A stretch of DNA of 64,000 nucleotides from assembly GCA_949316235.1 (NCBI GenBank), contig OX438743.1:40703242-40767241 (forward strand), given 5' to 3'. Every line of letters starts with the position of its first letter. Position 1 is the stretch's first letter. This stretch comes from Oegoconia quadripuncta (lineage: Eukaryota > Arthropoda > Insecta > Lepidoptera > Autostichidae). The notes under the pieces were generated by a model that was not told the DNA's origin, ran no database searches, and saw nothing but the letters and a program-made list of their open reading frames with translations. Made by a program: the position numbers and the translations under genes. Shown one piece after another: positions 1 through 10,499 of this stretch.

Positions 1-21
1 AGGACTGTTTATGTGACTCAC

Positions 22-180
22 GCTCAGAGCAGAAGAGCCCGTCCCACCCGTCGCGGCAGATGCATTCGAAGGAGACGTTGCAGTAGCCATGCTGGCAACC
101 CGGGAGCGGGATGCATTTGTTGCAGCGTTCGCCGTAGAAGCCCAACTTACAGCGGCACTCGCCAGGCCTCTTGCAGTACC
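22..180 (-). CDS. EGF-protein exon 3: two EGF repeats
   Basis: Fifty-two codons with GYCKRPGECRCKLGFYGERC and then CIPLPGCQHGYC..FECICRDGWDGLFC, that is, most of one EGF repeat and a complete second one. The acceptor is TTTCTGCGCAG at 181; the donor is GTGAGT at 21, giving phase 1. The reading continues in a further exon left of the window. The spacing closely follows EGF repeats of Delta, Jagged and DLK proteins. Confidence 0.8.
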
Positions 181-3100
181 CTGCGCAGAAACACAATAGT
201 TAAAGCCTAGGTTTGAACCAGATGCAGCACATTGCATAATTTAGAAAGCCCCCGAAGATTATGATGCCATTCAAATAAACCAAACAACTATGTTAAAAGC
301 TAAATATCATCGAAACGGCTTAACCGATTTTCATGAAATATGGCTAATAACCTGTCCCTTTGTTTATTGATTGATTTAAAAGACCACACTCAAATTGTAC
401 TACGCATTATTGAGATACACCCGGACAGATACACAAACAACGCCGTGAAATACATAACATCAGTTGTTTTTCGTGTGGGATAGCATATTACTTTTATAGT
501 GGTTCATAGGCTTTTGATGACTCATTATATGGGATGGTTCGTGTATGTGTGTGTACTTCGTCATTATGACCAGCGTGCAGAAAATATAAGTAAGTTTGTC
601 AGTAACATTTGCCTTATTCGCCGCGCAGGGCAAGCGGGTCGGTGATCGCAGATGTTTTGAGAGCTCTCCAGTACACTGACGCTACTGTACATTTAGTGGT
701 CAATACTGTTAAATGCACTCACTTTTATGACACCTTCAGGACAGATCGGTTGTAATATAAAAACCTGTTTTTAAAAAGAGCAACCCCTCGAGTTTCTTGC
801 TTGTTCTTCCCAGGCGACTTTTGAACAAGCAGTAGTTTAAAAAATGTAAAATCTGACTATTTGAAGCGTATCCTGCATTGGAAGCATGACTGGCGCGATA
901 AACGTTTATGTCGCGCGAAATAAAATTTGTCCTGTTCATTCGTTTGGACGAAATATACAACTATCCCATTCTCGCGTCGCGCGCGACATGCGCTGTCGTG
1001 CTACGGGGCTGCTGTAACTACAAAATAAAGCATTTTTGACTTTGACTTTGATCCCATTCTACTCTGCCGGTACCACATAACATGTGTACTTAGGTCTGAA
1101 ACGAATTAACCAAGTCCTAGATTACAATAAATTTAATTATCAACCATCCTTACCCTGTAATGGATCGCAGCCTTTCTTGCAGATGGGGACATCGCAGAGG
1201 TCACCCTGCCATCCAGGCAGGCACTTCGGCTCGCCGTTCTCGTCACAGACGTAATGGCTGTGCTCGCTCTGGACTGCTGGTAGCTCGCACGCCTGCCGGG
1301 CCCGCAAGCTCTGAGTCTGGGTCACATCAGGATGGTGAGGGGAGAACTGTGCGTGCAGGGTACGGGGTGTACAGACGGAAAGCGTGTATTGTTACGGGTG
1401 GGGTAGTTAGCACAAAAGAGCTTTTGAATTAGATTAATTCAAAGAAATAAATAGGTGTGAAAGCCTGGGTGTCTGAGCTGGGCATGGTGCGGATGGAAAG
1501 CGTGCATTGCTGTATGGAAGCGTGGGGGTAAATGAAGCGTAGGAGCCAAGGATCCTGGCCCACACCAATATGGTGAACTGTGCAGAGTGCGACGTACATA
1601 TGGATTACGCACCAAAGAGCTTTGAGTTTGCTATTTCCATTCAAGTAGATGTTTTTCGCGAATTAACTAGTCTCGTTTACATCAGGATGTCGTGGGATGA
1701 ACAGTGCAGGGTATGAAGTAGGGATGGAAAGCATGCCATTGTAAGTAAAACCGTACTTAGGAGCCAAGGAGCCTGAGCCACATCAAAAAAGTGAGGGGTG
1801 AACTGTGCAGGGGGCAGGTACGTATGGAAAGCGTACATTATTAAGTGAAGTGTGGGGTAATACGCATTAAGGATCTTTTGAGTTTGCTATTTATTATTAG
1901 ACGTATGTTTTACGAAATAGGCGACTCTGGTTCACAGGGTGAAAGGGTGTATTGTGCAGGTTATATACATATGTATTGAAAGAGTGCATTGTTTTTTTTT
2001 TTACCCAACATGACGACATAATAAACTGAATGTATCCTACTGGATGTGAACACAGCATGCACACAGGTAAACAGTTCCAATACTTATGAATAAAATAGAC
2101 TATTAACTAACTAAATCACAAATACAATAAGACCTACTCAAATCAAATCAAATCAAATCAAAAATATTTTATTCAATGTAGGATACAAAAATATCACTTA
2201 TTGAAAGTCAACATGTTATTATTTTTTTTTAAACTACATCGCTTCGCAAGGTGTTATGGTTAGGGAGAAGAAGCGACAAGAAACTCCGCAACAACACATC
2301 TTTTCAATTTGTTTCCATCTTTACAATAATATTACATTTTAATATTACATATTACAAAACAATAGCAATTAACATAACGACCAGCTAACACCAGACCTCC
2401 TTATCGCCTAAATAATCATCTATCCTGTAATAACCCTTCTTACACAGAGTTTCTTTAATGTGGCGTTTAAATTTCTGCTCTGTTAAACTCAATACATGTT
2501 CTGGTATTTTATTGTAAAAGCGTATGCTGTGTCCCACAAAGGATGTGCTAACCTTGCTAAGTCTAAATTGTGGAATTTCAATTTTATTTTTGTTTCTAGT
2601 ATTCAAATTATGATTATCAGAATGTTTACGAAATAGGCATATATTTTTGCGTACATACATTATACTGTCATATATATATTGAGATGCAACAGTTAAAATA
2701 CTTATTTCTTTAAACAGTTCTCTTAGAGAATCACGGCAGCGTAAATTATATATTGCTCTGATTGCTCTTTTTTGTAGAACAAATATTGTTTGAATATCTG
2801 CAGCCCTACCCCACAGTAGTATACCATAAGACATAATGCTATGAAAGTAGCTAAAATAAACGAGCCTCGCTGTTTTAATGTCAGTAAGTTGTCTAATCTT
2901 ACGAACAGCATAAGCAGCTGAACTGAGCCTGCTCGCAAGTGTCTCAATATGCGACCCCCACTGTAGTGTGGAGTCCAAAGTGATGCCAAGAAAAACAGTG
3001 TTCTCAACAAATTCCAATGCTTCACTATTTAACTTTAGGTTGTTTTCCCCCTGCCTTACATTAGGTAAGGAAAACTTAATACATTTGGTTTTCTTAGCAT

Positions 3101-6100
3101 TTAGGACTAAATTATTCACAGTAAACCAGTTCGAAACCTGTGAAAGAGTATCGTTTACATCGTCAATATAATTCGACCCTCTCTTTATTTTGAATATAAA
3201 TGAAGTGTCATCAGCAAACAACACAATATCAACCAGGTTCCGAACTAAATAAGGCAAGTCGTTAATATAAACTAAAAACATAAAAGGACCCAGAATTGAT
3301 CCTTGAGGCACTCCCATTTTCACAAAAGATCCTGAAGATTTTTCCAGATTTACTTGAACTTTTTGAATTCTATTTTCTAAATAAGAAGTTAATAAGTCGA
3401 GGGCTTTGCCGTGCACCCCATAATGTTCTAATTTAAATAAAAGCGTTTTGTGATCCACACAATCGAATGCCTTTGAAAGATCGCAAAACACACCGATTGC
3501 ATCGCTGCGATCTTCCCAGGCATTATAAATATTTTTAATTAGAGCTACACCAGCATCCGTTGTCGAGCGACCGTTAGTAAAGCCAAACTGTTTATCATGT
3601 AGTAGTCCATTTGTATTGAAATGACACAGTATTTGACCCAGAATAAGTTTCTCAAAAATTTTACTAAGTACAGGTAGAATGGAGATGGGCCTGTAATTAT
3701 TGAGATCGTTTTTACATCCTGATTTAAAGAGAGGTACAACCTTACTATGTTTCATCAGTTCAGGAAAGACACCTTGATCAATACTCGCATTGAAAATTAA
3801 GGCTAAGTAAGGAGCGATCGTAGTAACAATATGACTCAACAGCTTTACCGACATGCCCCAGACATCTTCAGCTTTTTTTAACTTTAGCGTTTTGAAAGCC
3901 TTTATAACTTCGAGAGGGTCAACATACCTAAATTTAAAAATAGTGTGGCATTTTTTTACATTAGTTACCATCAATGATTTAGCACGATTTGGTGATGAAT
4001 CTAGTATTTCAGTAGTTTTGACTGGAATATTTACAAAAAAAATTTCAAAATGCTGAGCTACTTCTATATCGCGATTGATAAGTCTATTATTAATTTTAAT
4101 TGAATATCCATTGTCACGTGGTTTAACACATGACGTTTCCCTATTTATAACCTTCCAGACTGCTTTAATCTTGTTATCAGCAATATTTACAATATTACTA
4201 ATGTATCTGGACTTAGCAGCAGTACAAACTTTTTTAAATATTTTTGAATAATTTTTAACAAATTCGCAGAACTCTAGGTCACCCTGCCTAATTGTCCTAT
4301 CTTCATAGAGCTGAAACAACTTATCTCTACTTATAATTGTTGTACAAAAAGAGAGGATGATTATTCCTTAATACAAAAGCAACCATAACTTTCTTAGTGG
4401 AGGCGATTGTTCCTGAAAATATATCAATCTGGTTTCTTGTGCTATTACATAATGCACACATTCGATACAAAGGGCTGTGTTGACCGATGTTGGTTCTGTA
4501 GGAGGGGGGACACAGTACTTTACGATTAGGTAGACGACTGCCGGGTCGGGGAACAGAGAAGCGAAGGCACGCGACGGTGTCATGAGCGTTAATAAAACCA
4601 TGAATAAGTTTAAATAGAAACATTAAATCAAGCGCGTCCCTAAAAGCGTGGAGTAAATACACTCACTCAATGTGCTTTTGAATCTATTGCTACGCTTACA
4701 AGTAGATAATTTTTTATTTACCTAGGTAGTCTAGGTACCCAGCATAGGTTTATGTGAAAAATATTATGATCAACTGATGTCAAGGATACCTGCCGACTAA
4801 TCGTGACATTCGTTTGATTATGCGCTTGCGCTGATCGGAAAGCACAGAAAGTCTCGTGCATCGGCTCACGGGCCACGGCCAAGGACTCGCTACTTAACGA
4901 CAGTTTGTGAGTCATGCGGGGACTTTCTAATGCGAACGCGAGAAAGCAACGAGAAAGTATGCCATGAGGAAATCCCGTAACTGGCTGTGCGAAGCAGGAT
5001 GATAAAACGGACGGCGTTCAATACACACGCATAGGGTATTGTTGCACGCTCGCCCCAGATTAACAAAGCTATGTGTGCGTGAAAACTACATGTCATTTAA
5101 CAAAGATTCTATTGTGTACATTTTACAGGTTCAACTTTACATTATTTGCGAGAGGTTTTGCTTCAATGCAATCTTCAGAGAACTACTGTGCCTGCCTGCC
5201 TGAACAAATGAACAAATATGGCATTGATTGTTAATACCAACAGGATTCGAACCCGCAACTATAGTTACATTATATAACTGCCGCACCTGTTGGGTTCAAA
5301 AACAGATCAATTGGTCTTTTGGGTTCAAAGATGGACTCACCACGGACCAATATTATCTATCTAATTTATGTAGAGTTACTTTAACATCTATAATACCTAA
5401 ATAAACAATCTATATATCATTGGACATATACAGACAGCGCCATCTAGTTCCACACTAAGCTACTAGGCTTGTGTTGTGGATACCAGATGGTTAAGACACT
5501 ACACAAATACTTTTTTTTTTGTAAATAAATACATATATAAATGAAAAACATCCATAACTCGGGTACACATGTCCGTATTCATCACACAAACATATGCCCC
5601 TAGCGGGATTCGAACCCGCAACCTTTTGGCATAGTGTTCAGAGATGCTAACCACTACACCAAACAGGTAGTTAAATATACAAATGTAACGCAACTTTATG
5701 AATCTACTAACCACTAGTATTTCGCTTAGGGGGATAGTTTGTCGACCCACGGGATTACCCTATTAATCCAGGACATGTCCATCTCTGTATATTTTCGTAC
5801 AGGTATTATGTGCGGTTGTGTAACCAAATCTAAATGTACTTACAAACTTTTGAGCTTTTAAGTAATTTTAGTGGGAATATGCACTTCCATTCACACAGTG
5901 GCACAGAATTAATATACAGTAGCGTACACAAACAACGTTTTGTCACAGAGTAGGCAGAATGATAAAGCTATTAAATGAAAAGAAATACATCTACAAAATA
6001 ATAAGTTACTCTTTTACCAATCTTCACAATTGTTTAGAATATTTTCTGTTCATATCAGTATGAATCAGCCATCTTGACAATGCATTTAGAGCAAAGCTTA

Positions 6101-7155
6101 CAATTTTTTAGGGCAGGCACTGCCTTTCTGCCTGTATGCAGGGCACGCCACTGCATCACACTCACGCTAATATATAAATACGATAGCAACTCTGTGTCTA
6201 TTTTTTTTTGTTTTTATGCACAACGGGTTAGCACTTGAACTCAATCACACCTGACGTTAAGTGAAAATGAGACCCAAGGCGGTAGCGTACTGACCCGGAA
6301 AACTCATCTTATTTGGGGAACTGGCTATCTTATCTTTTACAACCGGAACACAACAATGATATTAACATTAAGATTTAGAAAAGATAACCACCAACCAAAC
6401 CGAGTACTAAGTAAGTATGTACCCCGCTGGGGATCGAACCCGCGACCTCCGAATCGTAAATCCAATGTTGTTTACATTGAGCCACGGAGGCGGTCTGTTT
6501 ATTATTATTGCCACGAAGAATAATCAATTTCTGCCGACGAGAAACTTTTTTAGGAAGGGCGTAATAAAATCTATTTTAGCTTCATAATTGTTACCTTTTC
6601 ACGACTAAACCTCTGAACTGATCGTATTTAAATATGACAAAGAGGTAGCCTGGGACGTAGGAGTAGGGCATAGTCTACTTTTGATCCTAAAAGGGTCTGC
6701 GATAAAGCAATCCCGCACGAGCGAGACCGGGGGCGGACAGCTAATGAGATTGTAATTATAACATTTCTATAACGCGTGCGCTAGGCACTCTCTCTCCTGT
6801 CTCATTTTGTGACATTGCACGTGTGTTTTATGCCTGCACAGACATTCAAAGGCTTTTAATTGCATATTATTATTTCAAAAGAGCCTATATCATCAACTGT
6901 CCCATCTTAAACTATCCAATATTGAAATGCAATATTGAATTCGTATTAGTTTTGGGGATAGCATGTAAACGTCTTAAATAAAACCATCATGCTTTGCTTT
7001 CTACAATCTGTACTTATAGCTAATTCCTGCACCAACACCCAGCTCTACTCTTGCCTCTCTCATCTTACCTGTTTCTTCCATTTGGGCAGATACTTGGCCG
7101 GCAACACAACGGGTGTCACCCAACACACCACAACAAGTAGTATTGCTCCCTTCAT
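22..7155 (-). CDS. EGF-repeat protein, Delta-homologue (DLK)/Notch-ligand-like, 5' three coding exons
   Basis: Joined exons 7069-7155, 1154-1268 and 22-180 (minus strand) give 120 residues and continue past the window edge. Residues 1-20 form a signal peptide (Lys at position 2, then a Leu/Val-rich core). A basic stretch, KYLPKWKKQ, follows. Next comes HYVCDENGEPKC..GWQGDLC, which looks like the end of a DSL or EGF module, and then two EGF repeats with the C-x3-C-x4-C-x5-C-x-C-x8-C spacing. All three junctions have GT-AG sites and agree in phase (0 then 1). The order signal peptide, then cysteine module, then EGF repeats, with no MNLL domain, is more like DLK proteins than canonical Delta or Serrate. 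An undetected exon inside the 5.8-kb first intron could still supply a full DSL domain. EGF proteins of this group act at the cell surface or are secreted and usually modulate Notch signalling; that role is inferred here. Confidence 0.6.
181..747. repeat. Intron with dispersed repeat at about 310-440
   Basis: Part of the intron between EGF exons 2 and 3. Bases 310-440 (cgaaacggcttaaccgattt, then acacccggacagatac) match a repeat seen again at 54320-54800 and, in short form, at 42005-42065. This is the style of an RTE-type LINE 3' end. No coding sequence was seen. Confidence 0.45.
748..1055 (+). mobile_element. CR1-type LINE 3' end, plus orientation
   Basis: The segment matches, in opposite orientation, the 3' untranslated part of the LINE at 22919-26554. 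Shared features are a run of about 14 bases around gagtttcttgcttgttcttc, then a tail caaaataaagcattttt followed by the (gactttg)n simple repeat at 1036-1053. About 110 bp between 875 and 1010 are absent from the other copy, so this copy carries extra or divergent sequence. It is non-coding. Confidence 0.7.
1154..1268 (-). CDS. EGF-protein exon 2: DSL/EGF-like cysteine module
   Basis: The exon encodes 38 residues containing HYVCDENGEPKC, GWQGDLCDVPIC and KKGCDPLQ, and ends CAGG before the donor GTAAGG. The acceptor chosen is GTCCAG|AGC at 1269-1270. It leaves phase 0 and places the cysteines at DSL-like spacing. The open frame continues to 1325, but those residues have no domain character. The pyrimidine tract before the acceptor is weak, so the right edge is less certain than the left. 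Confidence 0.65.
1315..2000. repeat. Degenerate tandem array in EGF-gene intron 1
   Basis: At least five diverged units share the landmarks gtgaactgtgcagg, ggaaagcgtgcattg, gagccaaggatcctg and tttgagtttgctatt. The ggaaagcg landmark recurs near 1377, 1495, 1727, 1827 and 1977, so unit length varies from about 100 to 230 bp. The array begins within about 50 bp of the acceptor of EGF exon 2. No protein-coding sense was found in it. Confidence 0.6.
2138..4337 (-). mobile_element. 5'-truncated CR1/L2/Daphne-type non-LTR retrotransposon
   Basis: A minus-strand element with an open frame of 644 codons (2385-4319), a short 3' UTR, and a 3' end made of (TTTGA)n at 2138-2160 instead of poly-A. Its protein is about 50% like the complete LINE at 22919-26554 by eye. 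It has lost the endonuclease and everything 5' of it. The truncation point is about 4337, where unrelated LINE sequence starts. The 15499-16014 fragment belongs to the same family. Confidence 0.9.
2385..4319 (-). CDS. LINE reverse transcriptase (ORF2 without endonuclease)
   Basis: Uninterrupted 644-residue reverse transcriptase that would copy LINE RNA at a nicked target. Visible RT blocks in order: [63 protein letters not shown] and the catalytic FADDTS. After these come the thumb and a cysteine-poor C-terminus ending near DDYLGDKEVWC. The apparent first Met is internal to the original ORF2, since the frame remains open upstream to the truncation. The frame is intact, which suggests a fairly recent insertion, but without an endonuclease and 5' end the copy cannot be autonomous. 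Confidence 0.9.
   Translation of the reverse strand: MFQLYEDRTIRQGDLEFCEFVKNYSKIFKKVCTAAKSRYISNIVNIADNKIKAVWKVINRETSCVKPRDNGYSIKINNRLINRDIEVAQHFEIFFVNIPVKTTEILDSSPNRAKSLMVTNVKKCHTIFKFRYVDPLEVIKAFKTLKLKKAEDVWGMSVKLLSHIVTTIAPYLALIFNASIDQGVFPELMKHSKVVPLFKSGCKNDLNNYRPISILPVLSKIFEKLILGQILCHFNTNGLLHDKQFGFTNGRSTTDAGVALIKNIYNAWEDRSDAIGVFCDLSKAFDCVDHKTLLFKLEHYGVHGKALDLLTSYLENRIQKVQVNLEKSSGSFVKMGVPQGSILGPFMFLVYINDLPYLVRNLVDIVLFADDTSFIFKIKRGSNYIDDVNDTLSQVSNWFTVNNLVLNAKKTKCIKFSLPNVRQGENNLKLNSEALEFVENTVFLGITLDSTLQWGSHIETLASRLSSAAYAVRKIRQLTDIKTARLVYFSYFHSIMSYGILLWGRAADIQTIFVLQKRAIRAIYNLRCRDSLRELFKEISILTVASQYIYDSIMYVRKNICLFRKHSDNHNLNTRNKNKIEIPQFRLSKVSTSFVGHSIRFYNKIPEHVLSLTEQKFKRHIKETLCKKGYYRIDDYLGDKEVWC
4338..4690 (-). 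pseudogene. LINE reverse-transcriptase C-terminal fragment (second family)
   Basis: The minus strand reads RDALDLMFLFKLIHGFIN, CLRFSVPRPGSRLPNRK and HSPLYRMCALCNSTRNQIDI. This is the pattern typical of the RT C-terminal region of Jockey/CR1-like insect LINEs, in which a final FLFKLIHG block is followed by an R-x-P stretch and then NSTxxxxDIF. It abuts the 5' truncation point of the 2138-4337 LINE, so that element may have inserted into it. It is only a remnant. Confidence 0.65.
4691..5410. other. Unassigned intron DNA
   Basis: No gene was recognised. Bases 5238-5290 resemble a decayed SINE head in minus orientation (aacaggattcgaacccgcaa), and a trinucleotide-poor AT-rich background surrounds it. 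Confidence 0.4.
5411..5668 (-). repeat. SINE family C (tRNA-derived), full copy
   Basis: Read on the minus strand, the head is a tRNA-like promoter: tttggtgtagtggttagcat for box A and ggttcgaatcccgctagggg for box B. An unrelated body follows and ends tagttccacactaagc. Matching copies lie at 45101-45352 and 21284-21445, with partial ones at 36592-36712, 57183-57290, 18745-18795 and 26738-26795. Confidence 0.8.
5669..6200. other. Unassigned intron DNA
   Basis: AT-rich sequence without recognisable coding or repeat structure. Confidence 0.3.
6201..6494 (-). repeat. SINE family A (tRNA-derived), internally deleted
   Basis: Minus orientation. The tRNA-like head reads gcctccgtggctcaatgtaa with box B ggttcgatccccagcgggg; the tail ends in cccgttgtgcata plus an A-run (seen as T-run at 6201-6214). 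Compared with the copy at 8882-9204 it lacks the stretch containing gatggtggtagctagcc. This is the most abundant SINE in the window. Confidence 0.8.
6495..7068. other. Unassigned intron DNA next to EGF exon 1
   Basis: No gene or clear repeat was recognised. It holds the donor side of EGF exon 1 (GTAAGATG at 7068 downwards). Confidence 0.3.
7069..7155 (-). CDS. EGF-protein exon 1: signal peptide
   Basis: The ATG at 7155-7153 opens 29 codons beginning MKGAILLVVVCWV, a clear hydrophobic signal sequence, and ends in AAACAG followed by the donor GTAAGATG at 7068. The splice phase is 0, which fits the acceptor at 1268. An ATG nine bases further upstream is in another frame and gives no signal peptide. 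No canonical promoter was identified directly upstream. The link to the EGF exons rests on strand, phase and the sense of the product. Confidence 0.55.
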
Positions 7156-7539
7156 CTTCTGCCATTCACTATATCACTGACCGAGACGTCTGTCTGTACA
7201 CACCTTGTACTCACGTGTAGGTACTGTATACGCGGGGTGTTTTCTTTTGATTGTATTTGTGGTTAAATCCAGCGCGTGCGCCGACGTCGCGGTACTGTTA
7301 TGTTGTGTTATTGAACTTGACTCGGATGGAGCAACTTTCGCCGCTGTCTCATTTACGAGGCCACAAAAGTAGCGGGGCTTAAACTTTCATCATGTCTATC
7401 TACATATATTAAGATATATGTTTCTGTAAGATAGCTACACAGTACAGTCGCCAAGAATACTAATGCTCCAGATTTTACGTAATACGTCCATTTTGGAGTG
7501 TTAAATATTCGACCAACAATTTAGATGTCGAGAGACTTA

Positions 7540-8002
7540 GGGCCGGCGCTCACTGCCGGCACGGCACGGCGGCGTGTCATGGCAAAGGATTTTATAACTA
7601 ATCAAGTCATTTTGAATCTTATTTGAAAGAGTTTAGAATTCATGTTACTTTATTTCGATAACACGATGCAGCGTCGTGCCGCGGGATGCTGCGGCATGAC
7701 GCGACGCGCCGCTGGATGTTGCTGCATGACGTGACGTGAAATTATGCACCCAGAATTATCTTTTCATCAAATTAGCAGTTCTTATTTGTCTCTTTTCATC
7801 TTCAACTAGAAGTGCTATTAATACTAAATCCCAGTCAACCATAACGACACAACCAACTTAGAATCCGCGCAGAGCAAAACTGATTGATGCCAGCGTGGCT
7901 GCTCTTTCAGCAGGATGCCACGGCATGCCACGGAACGCCGCGGGATGCCGCAGCACAACCTTCCGTGCCATGCTGTGGCACGCTGGCAGTGGGCGCCGGC
8001 CC
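7540..8002. mobile_element. PIF/Harbinger-like MITE, 463 bp
   Basis: Terminal inverted repeats start gggccggcgctcactgcc and gggccggcgcccactgcc, and both ends are flanked by TTA (7537-7539 and 8003-8005), the target duplication typical of PIF/Harbinger. The inside is made of loosely repeated GC-rich motifs such as gccgcgggatgc and gcggcatgac. It encodes no transposase and would depend on one supplied elsewhere. It sits just upstream of EGF exon 1. Confidence 0.7.
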
Positions 8003-8200
8003 TTATGGGTGCTCTGTGTTCTGGTAGCATGTTGCATGTTGGCAAGTAGCAACAATAATTTTATTGTATGAGCTAGCTGGCAACATTGCTTTGGGGACCT
8101 TTTCCTTCTCCGGTGCATAATGAACGTCGTGTAGGTACATTAAATGTGGCATGTTACTCATCTGCAAATCTCAAATACCGTGCCGTATTTGGCCATACTT

Positions 8201-8440
8201 ATATGACGACCGATTGGCGTAGTGGATAGTGACACACTATCCATTATCCCGTGAGGGGTAAATATTTGTGTGATCAATATGAATATTTATTCCCGAGTCA
8301 TAGATGTTTATATAAACATTGAATTTATTTAACATTTTATTGTACACACATTAACATTGACGACCGATTGGTGTAGTGGATAGTGACCCTGTCAGCGAAA
8401 CCAACGGTTGCGGGTTAGAATCCGGCGAAGGATAAATTAA
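8201..8440 (+). repeat. SINE family B, two consecutive copies
   Basis: Two heads, at 8204 and 8363, each read gaccgattggtgtagtggat, a tRNA-like box A, followed by a box B-like gttagaatccggcg in the second copy. The first copy has lost box B but keeps the body (gtgtgatcaatatgaatatt). Other copies are at 9252, 22874/26555 and 53030. Confidence 0.7.
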
Positions 8441-8469
8441 TGACATTTTGTTTTGTAAAAAAAAAAACC

Positions 8470-8597
8470 ATTGCTAACCTATGATATGGAAGAGTGGTTC
8501 CTCCTACTACAGGCTTTTCTAAGCTTAAATGTATTGCCAATATGTAGTAAAGGAAATAAACGATTTTTGATTTTTTGATTTGATTTGATTTTGATTC
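8470..8597 (+). mobile_element. LINE 3' tail with TGATT simple repeat
   Basis: The segment ends aaggaaataaacgatttttg followed by (tttga/tttgatt)n at 8565-8595. This is the same style of 3' end as the CR1-type LINEs in this window, from a different subfamily. It contains no coding part. Confidence 0.55.
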
Positions 8598-8881
8598 TTA
8601 ACGAATTCCAAACTATAGTTATAATACGGTACCTTAGGTATTACCAACCGAATTCGTGGCCCGCCAACCAATCGCAATGTGGACCATCGAGAATCAGTTT
8701 CTACGTAACGCCTCGTCGCGCGAGATAAGGAAGTGATCGCCGATGCATTTCCAATGCGCAGACGACATGCCGCATGACTTTCATCCATCGGTTCAGTCAA
8801 TGGGGTGCTACACGCAAAGTTATAGGTACCTACATGGTGAAAAAAAACGTCGGCAGAAAAAAGAAATATTGGTAAACACTG
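8598..8881. other. Unassigned DNA
   Basis: No gene was recognised. A short GC-rich portion (8660-8770) contains ccaaccaatcgc. Confidence 0.3.
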
Positions 8882-9204
8882 TTTTTTTTTTATGCACAAC
8901 GGGTTAGTGCTTAACCTCAATCACACCTGATTTTAAGTGAAAATGAGGTCGACGGTAGAAGCGTATGAACCCGGAAACCCCATGTTATTTGGGGGAATGG
9001 CTATCTTATCTCTGACAACCGGAACACAACAATGCTATTAATTATTGCAGATTTAGATAAGATGGTGGTAGGTAGCCAGGCGGACATTTAAAATGCCCTA
9101 CCACCAACCAAACCGAGTACTTAAACATGTGGGGTACTGAGGATCGAACCCGCAACCTTCGATTCTTACACCCAATATTGTTTACATTGAGCCACGGAGG
9201 CGGT
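8882..9204 (-). repeat. SINE family A, full-length copy
   Basis: Minus orientation, about 320 bp. It has a tRNA-like head ending gaggcggt at 9204, box B as ggttcgatcctcag, the central gatggtggtaggtagcc block, and an A-tail at the low-coordinate end. It is a good reference copy for the family. Confidence 0.85.
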
Positions 9205-9251
9205 TAAGTGTCTTAACAGCCAACACTGTTTATCGTACGAACAAAGTCAAA

Positions 9252-9480
9252 CGACCGATTGGTGTAGTGGATAGTGACCCCGTCTGCGAGACAAATGGTT
9301 GCGGGTTCGAATCCCGCGAGGAGTAGATGTTTATTTTTTATTAAGTTTATTAGACTATCATCATCATCAAGCATCATCAATCATGTGTTATCCATTCATA
9401 GTACAGGCTTTACTTTGTTTGGAACTATGTAGATAGCTGATTTAGAAGGCTCTCAAACTTCTGTGTTCACCGAAGGACGT
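9252..9480 (+). repeat. SINE family B copy
   Basis: The head gaccgattggtgtagtggat and intact box B gggttcgaatcccgcgagg are followed by a divergent body. A partial body match is catagtacaggctttacttt near 9400; (atc)n is inserted at 9357-9385. Confidence 0.7.
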
Positions 9481-10499
9481 GGGTTGGAATAAAACTCGAC
9501 AAGTGAATAGTTTGCTAATTATATTATTATTTTGTCTATATACACAATAACATTTATATATACAATTTAGGTCCATATTATATTCATTTAATTACATATA
9601 ATTGAAGCTCTGAATATTATTCCCTACTAGATCAAGGCGTATAGTCTTTTTACATAGATACATAAAATACTTAAATTTATGACACATTAATTTTAATATA
9701 ACTTGCTGACCTGCCACAAAATGGACGTTCAAGCAATAAAATATAAAAGAGTAACAATATCAAGTTAGCACCTAGACCTACTCATCAGAGCGACTGAACG
9801 TATGTTGTGGAAAAATTTAAATAATTATATAGGCATTATTAAAGGCAAAAATGGAAAAAACTAAGAGTTTCAATAAGCATAATTTAATTCACATATTTGC
9901 TTAGAAACACGATATTTAATTTAATTTTGTATATAACCTATAAACTGAAAATCTACAAATATAATTATCCTTGTTCCACACGCGCATATCAAATTGCGTG
10001 TACTAATTACAATATAAGAATACGACAGCTTTGATTTGCTAATGTCGCGCGATTGACAGTCTTTTACTTTTTTCAAAATAGGCCGCCTCTTTTATTTTAT
10101 AAGTCAACACTGAAAATTTTACGACATGTAAATTTTGTATGAAACCGCCATCCATTTTGTAGTAGATCAATGATAATAACTTAATTGAATTTAAAATAAA
10201 TCCATTTCTCAAGAAGTGCTGGGTAAATCTGAGGCATTGTGTAATGCATGTAACATCTCTCCTTTTCAGAGGGCACCGAACCAATGGGATGACAACGTCG
10301 TAATTGCTCTCATTTAGAGACAAATTTCCATCTTTAACTTTAACGAAATTATTTAAATGAAAATTATAAAATAAACGCGGAAAAATATTGTAAACATATT
10401 CTCTAGGGCACTTGTACTTCTTTATACTCATAAGGACATTGTATATCACAATGTTTGTGATAATAAATTATATTCATTCATTCAGAAACTTCTTTTTTT
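9481..10499. other. Unassigned AT-rich DNA
   Basis: No gene, repeat family or structured element was recognised. One 136-codon minus-strand frame (10039-10449) has no motif, is AT-driven and is not called. Confidence 0.3.

Noticed and set aside
1154..1268. Classical Delta or Serrate ligand
   Set aside because: Only the end of a DSL-like module is seen and no MNLL domain was found; a narrower name is not justified from three exons.
1140..1325. A complete small gene starting at an ATG near 1325
   Set aside because: Only 1154-1268 has domain content, with splice sites at both ends; the ATG lies in intron sequence.
8204..9480. CRISPR-like array from repeated gaccgattggtgtagtgg
   Set aside because: The repeats are SINE heads with long, unequal spacing in a eukaryotic context.
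10039..10449. 136-codon open frame on the minus strand
   Set aside because: AT-driven composition, no motif, no neighbouring splice signals.
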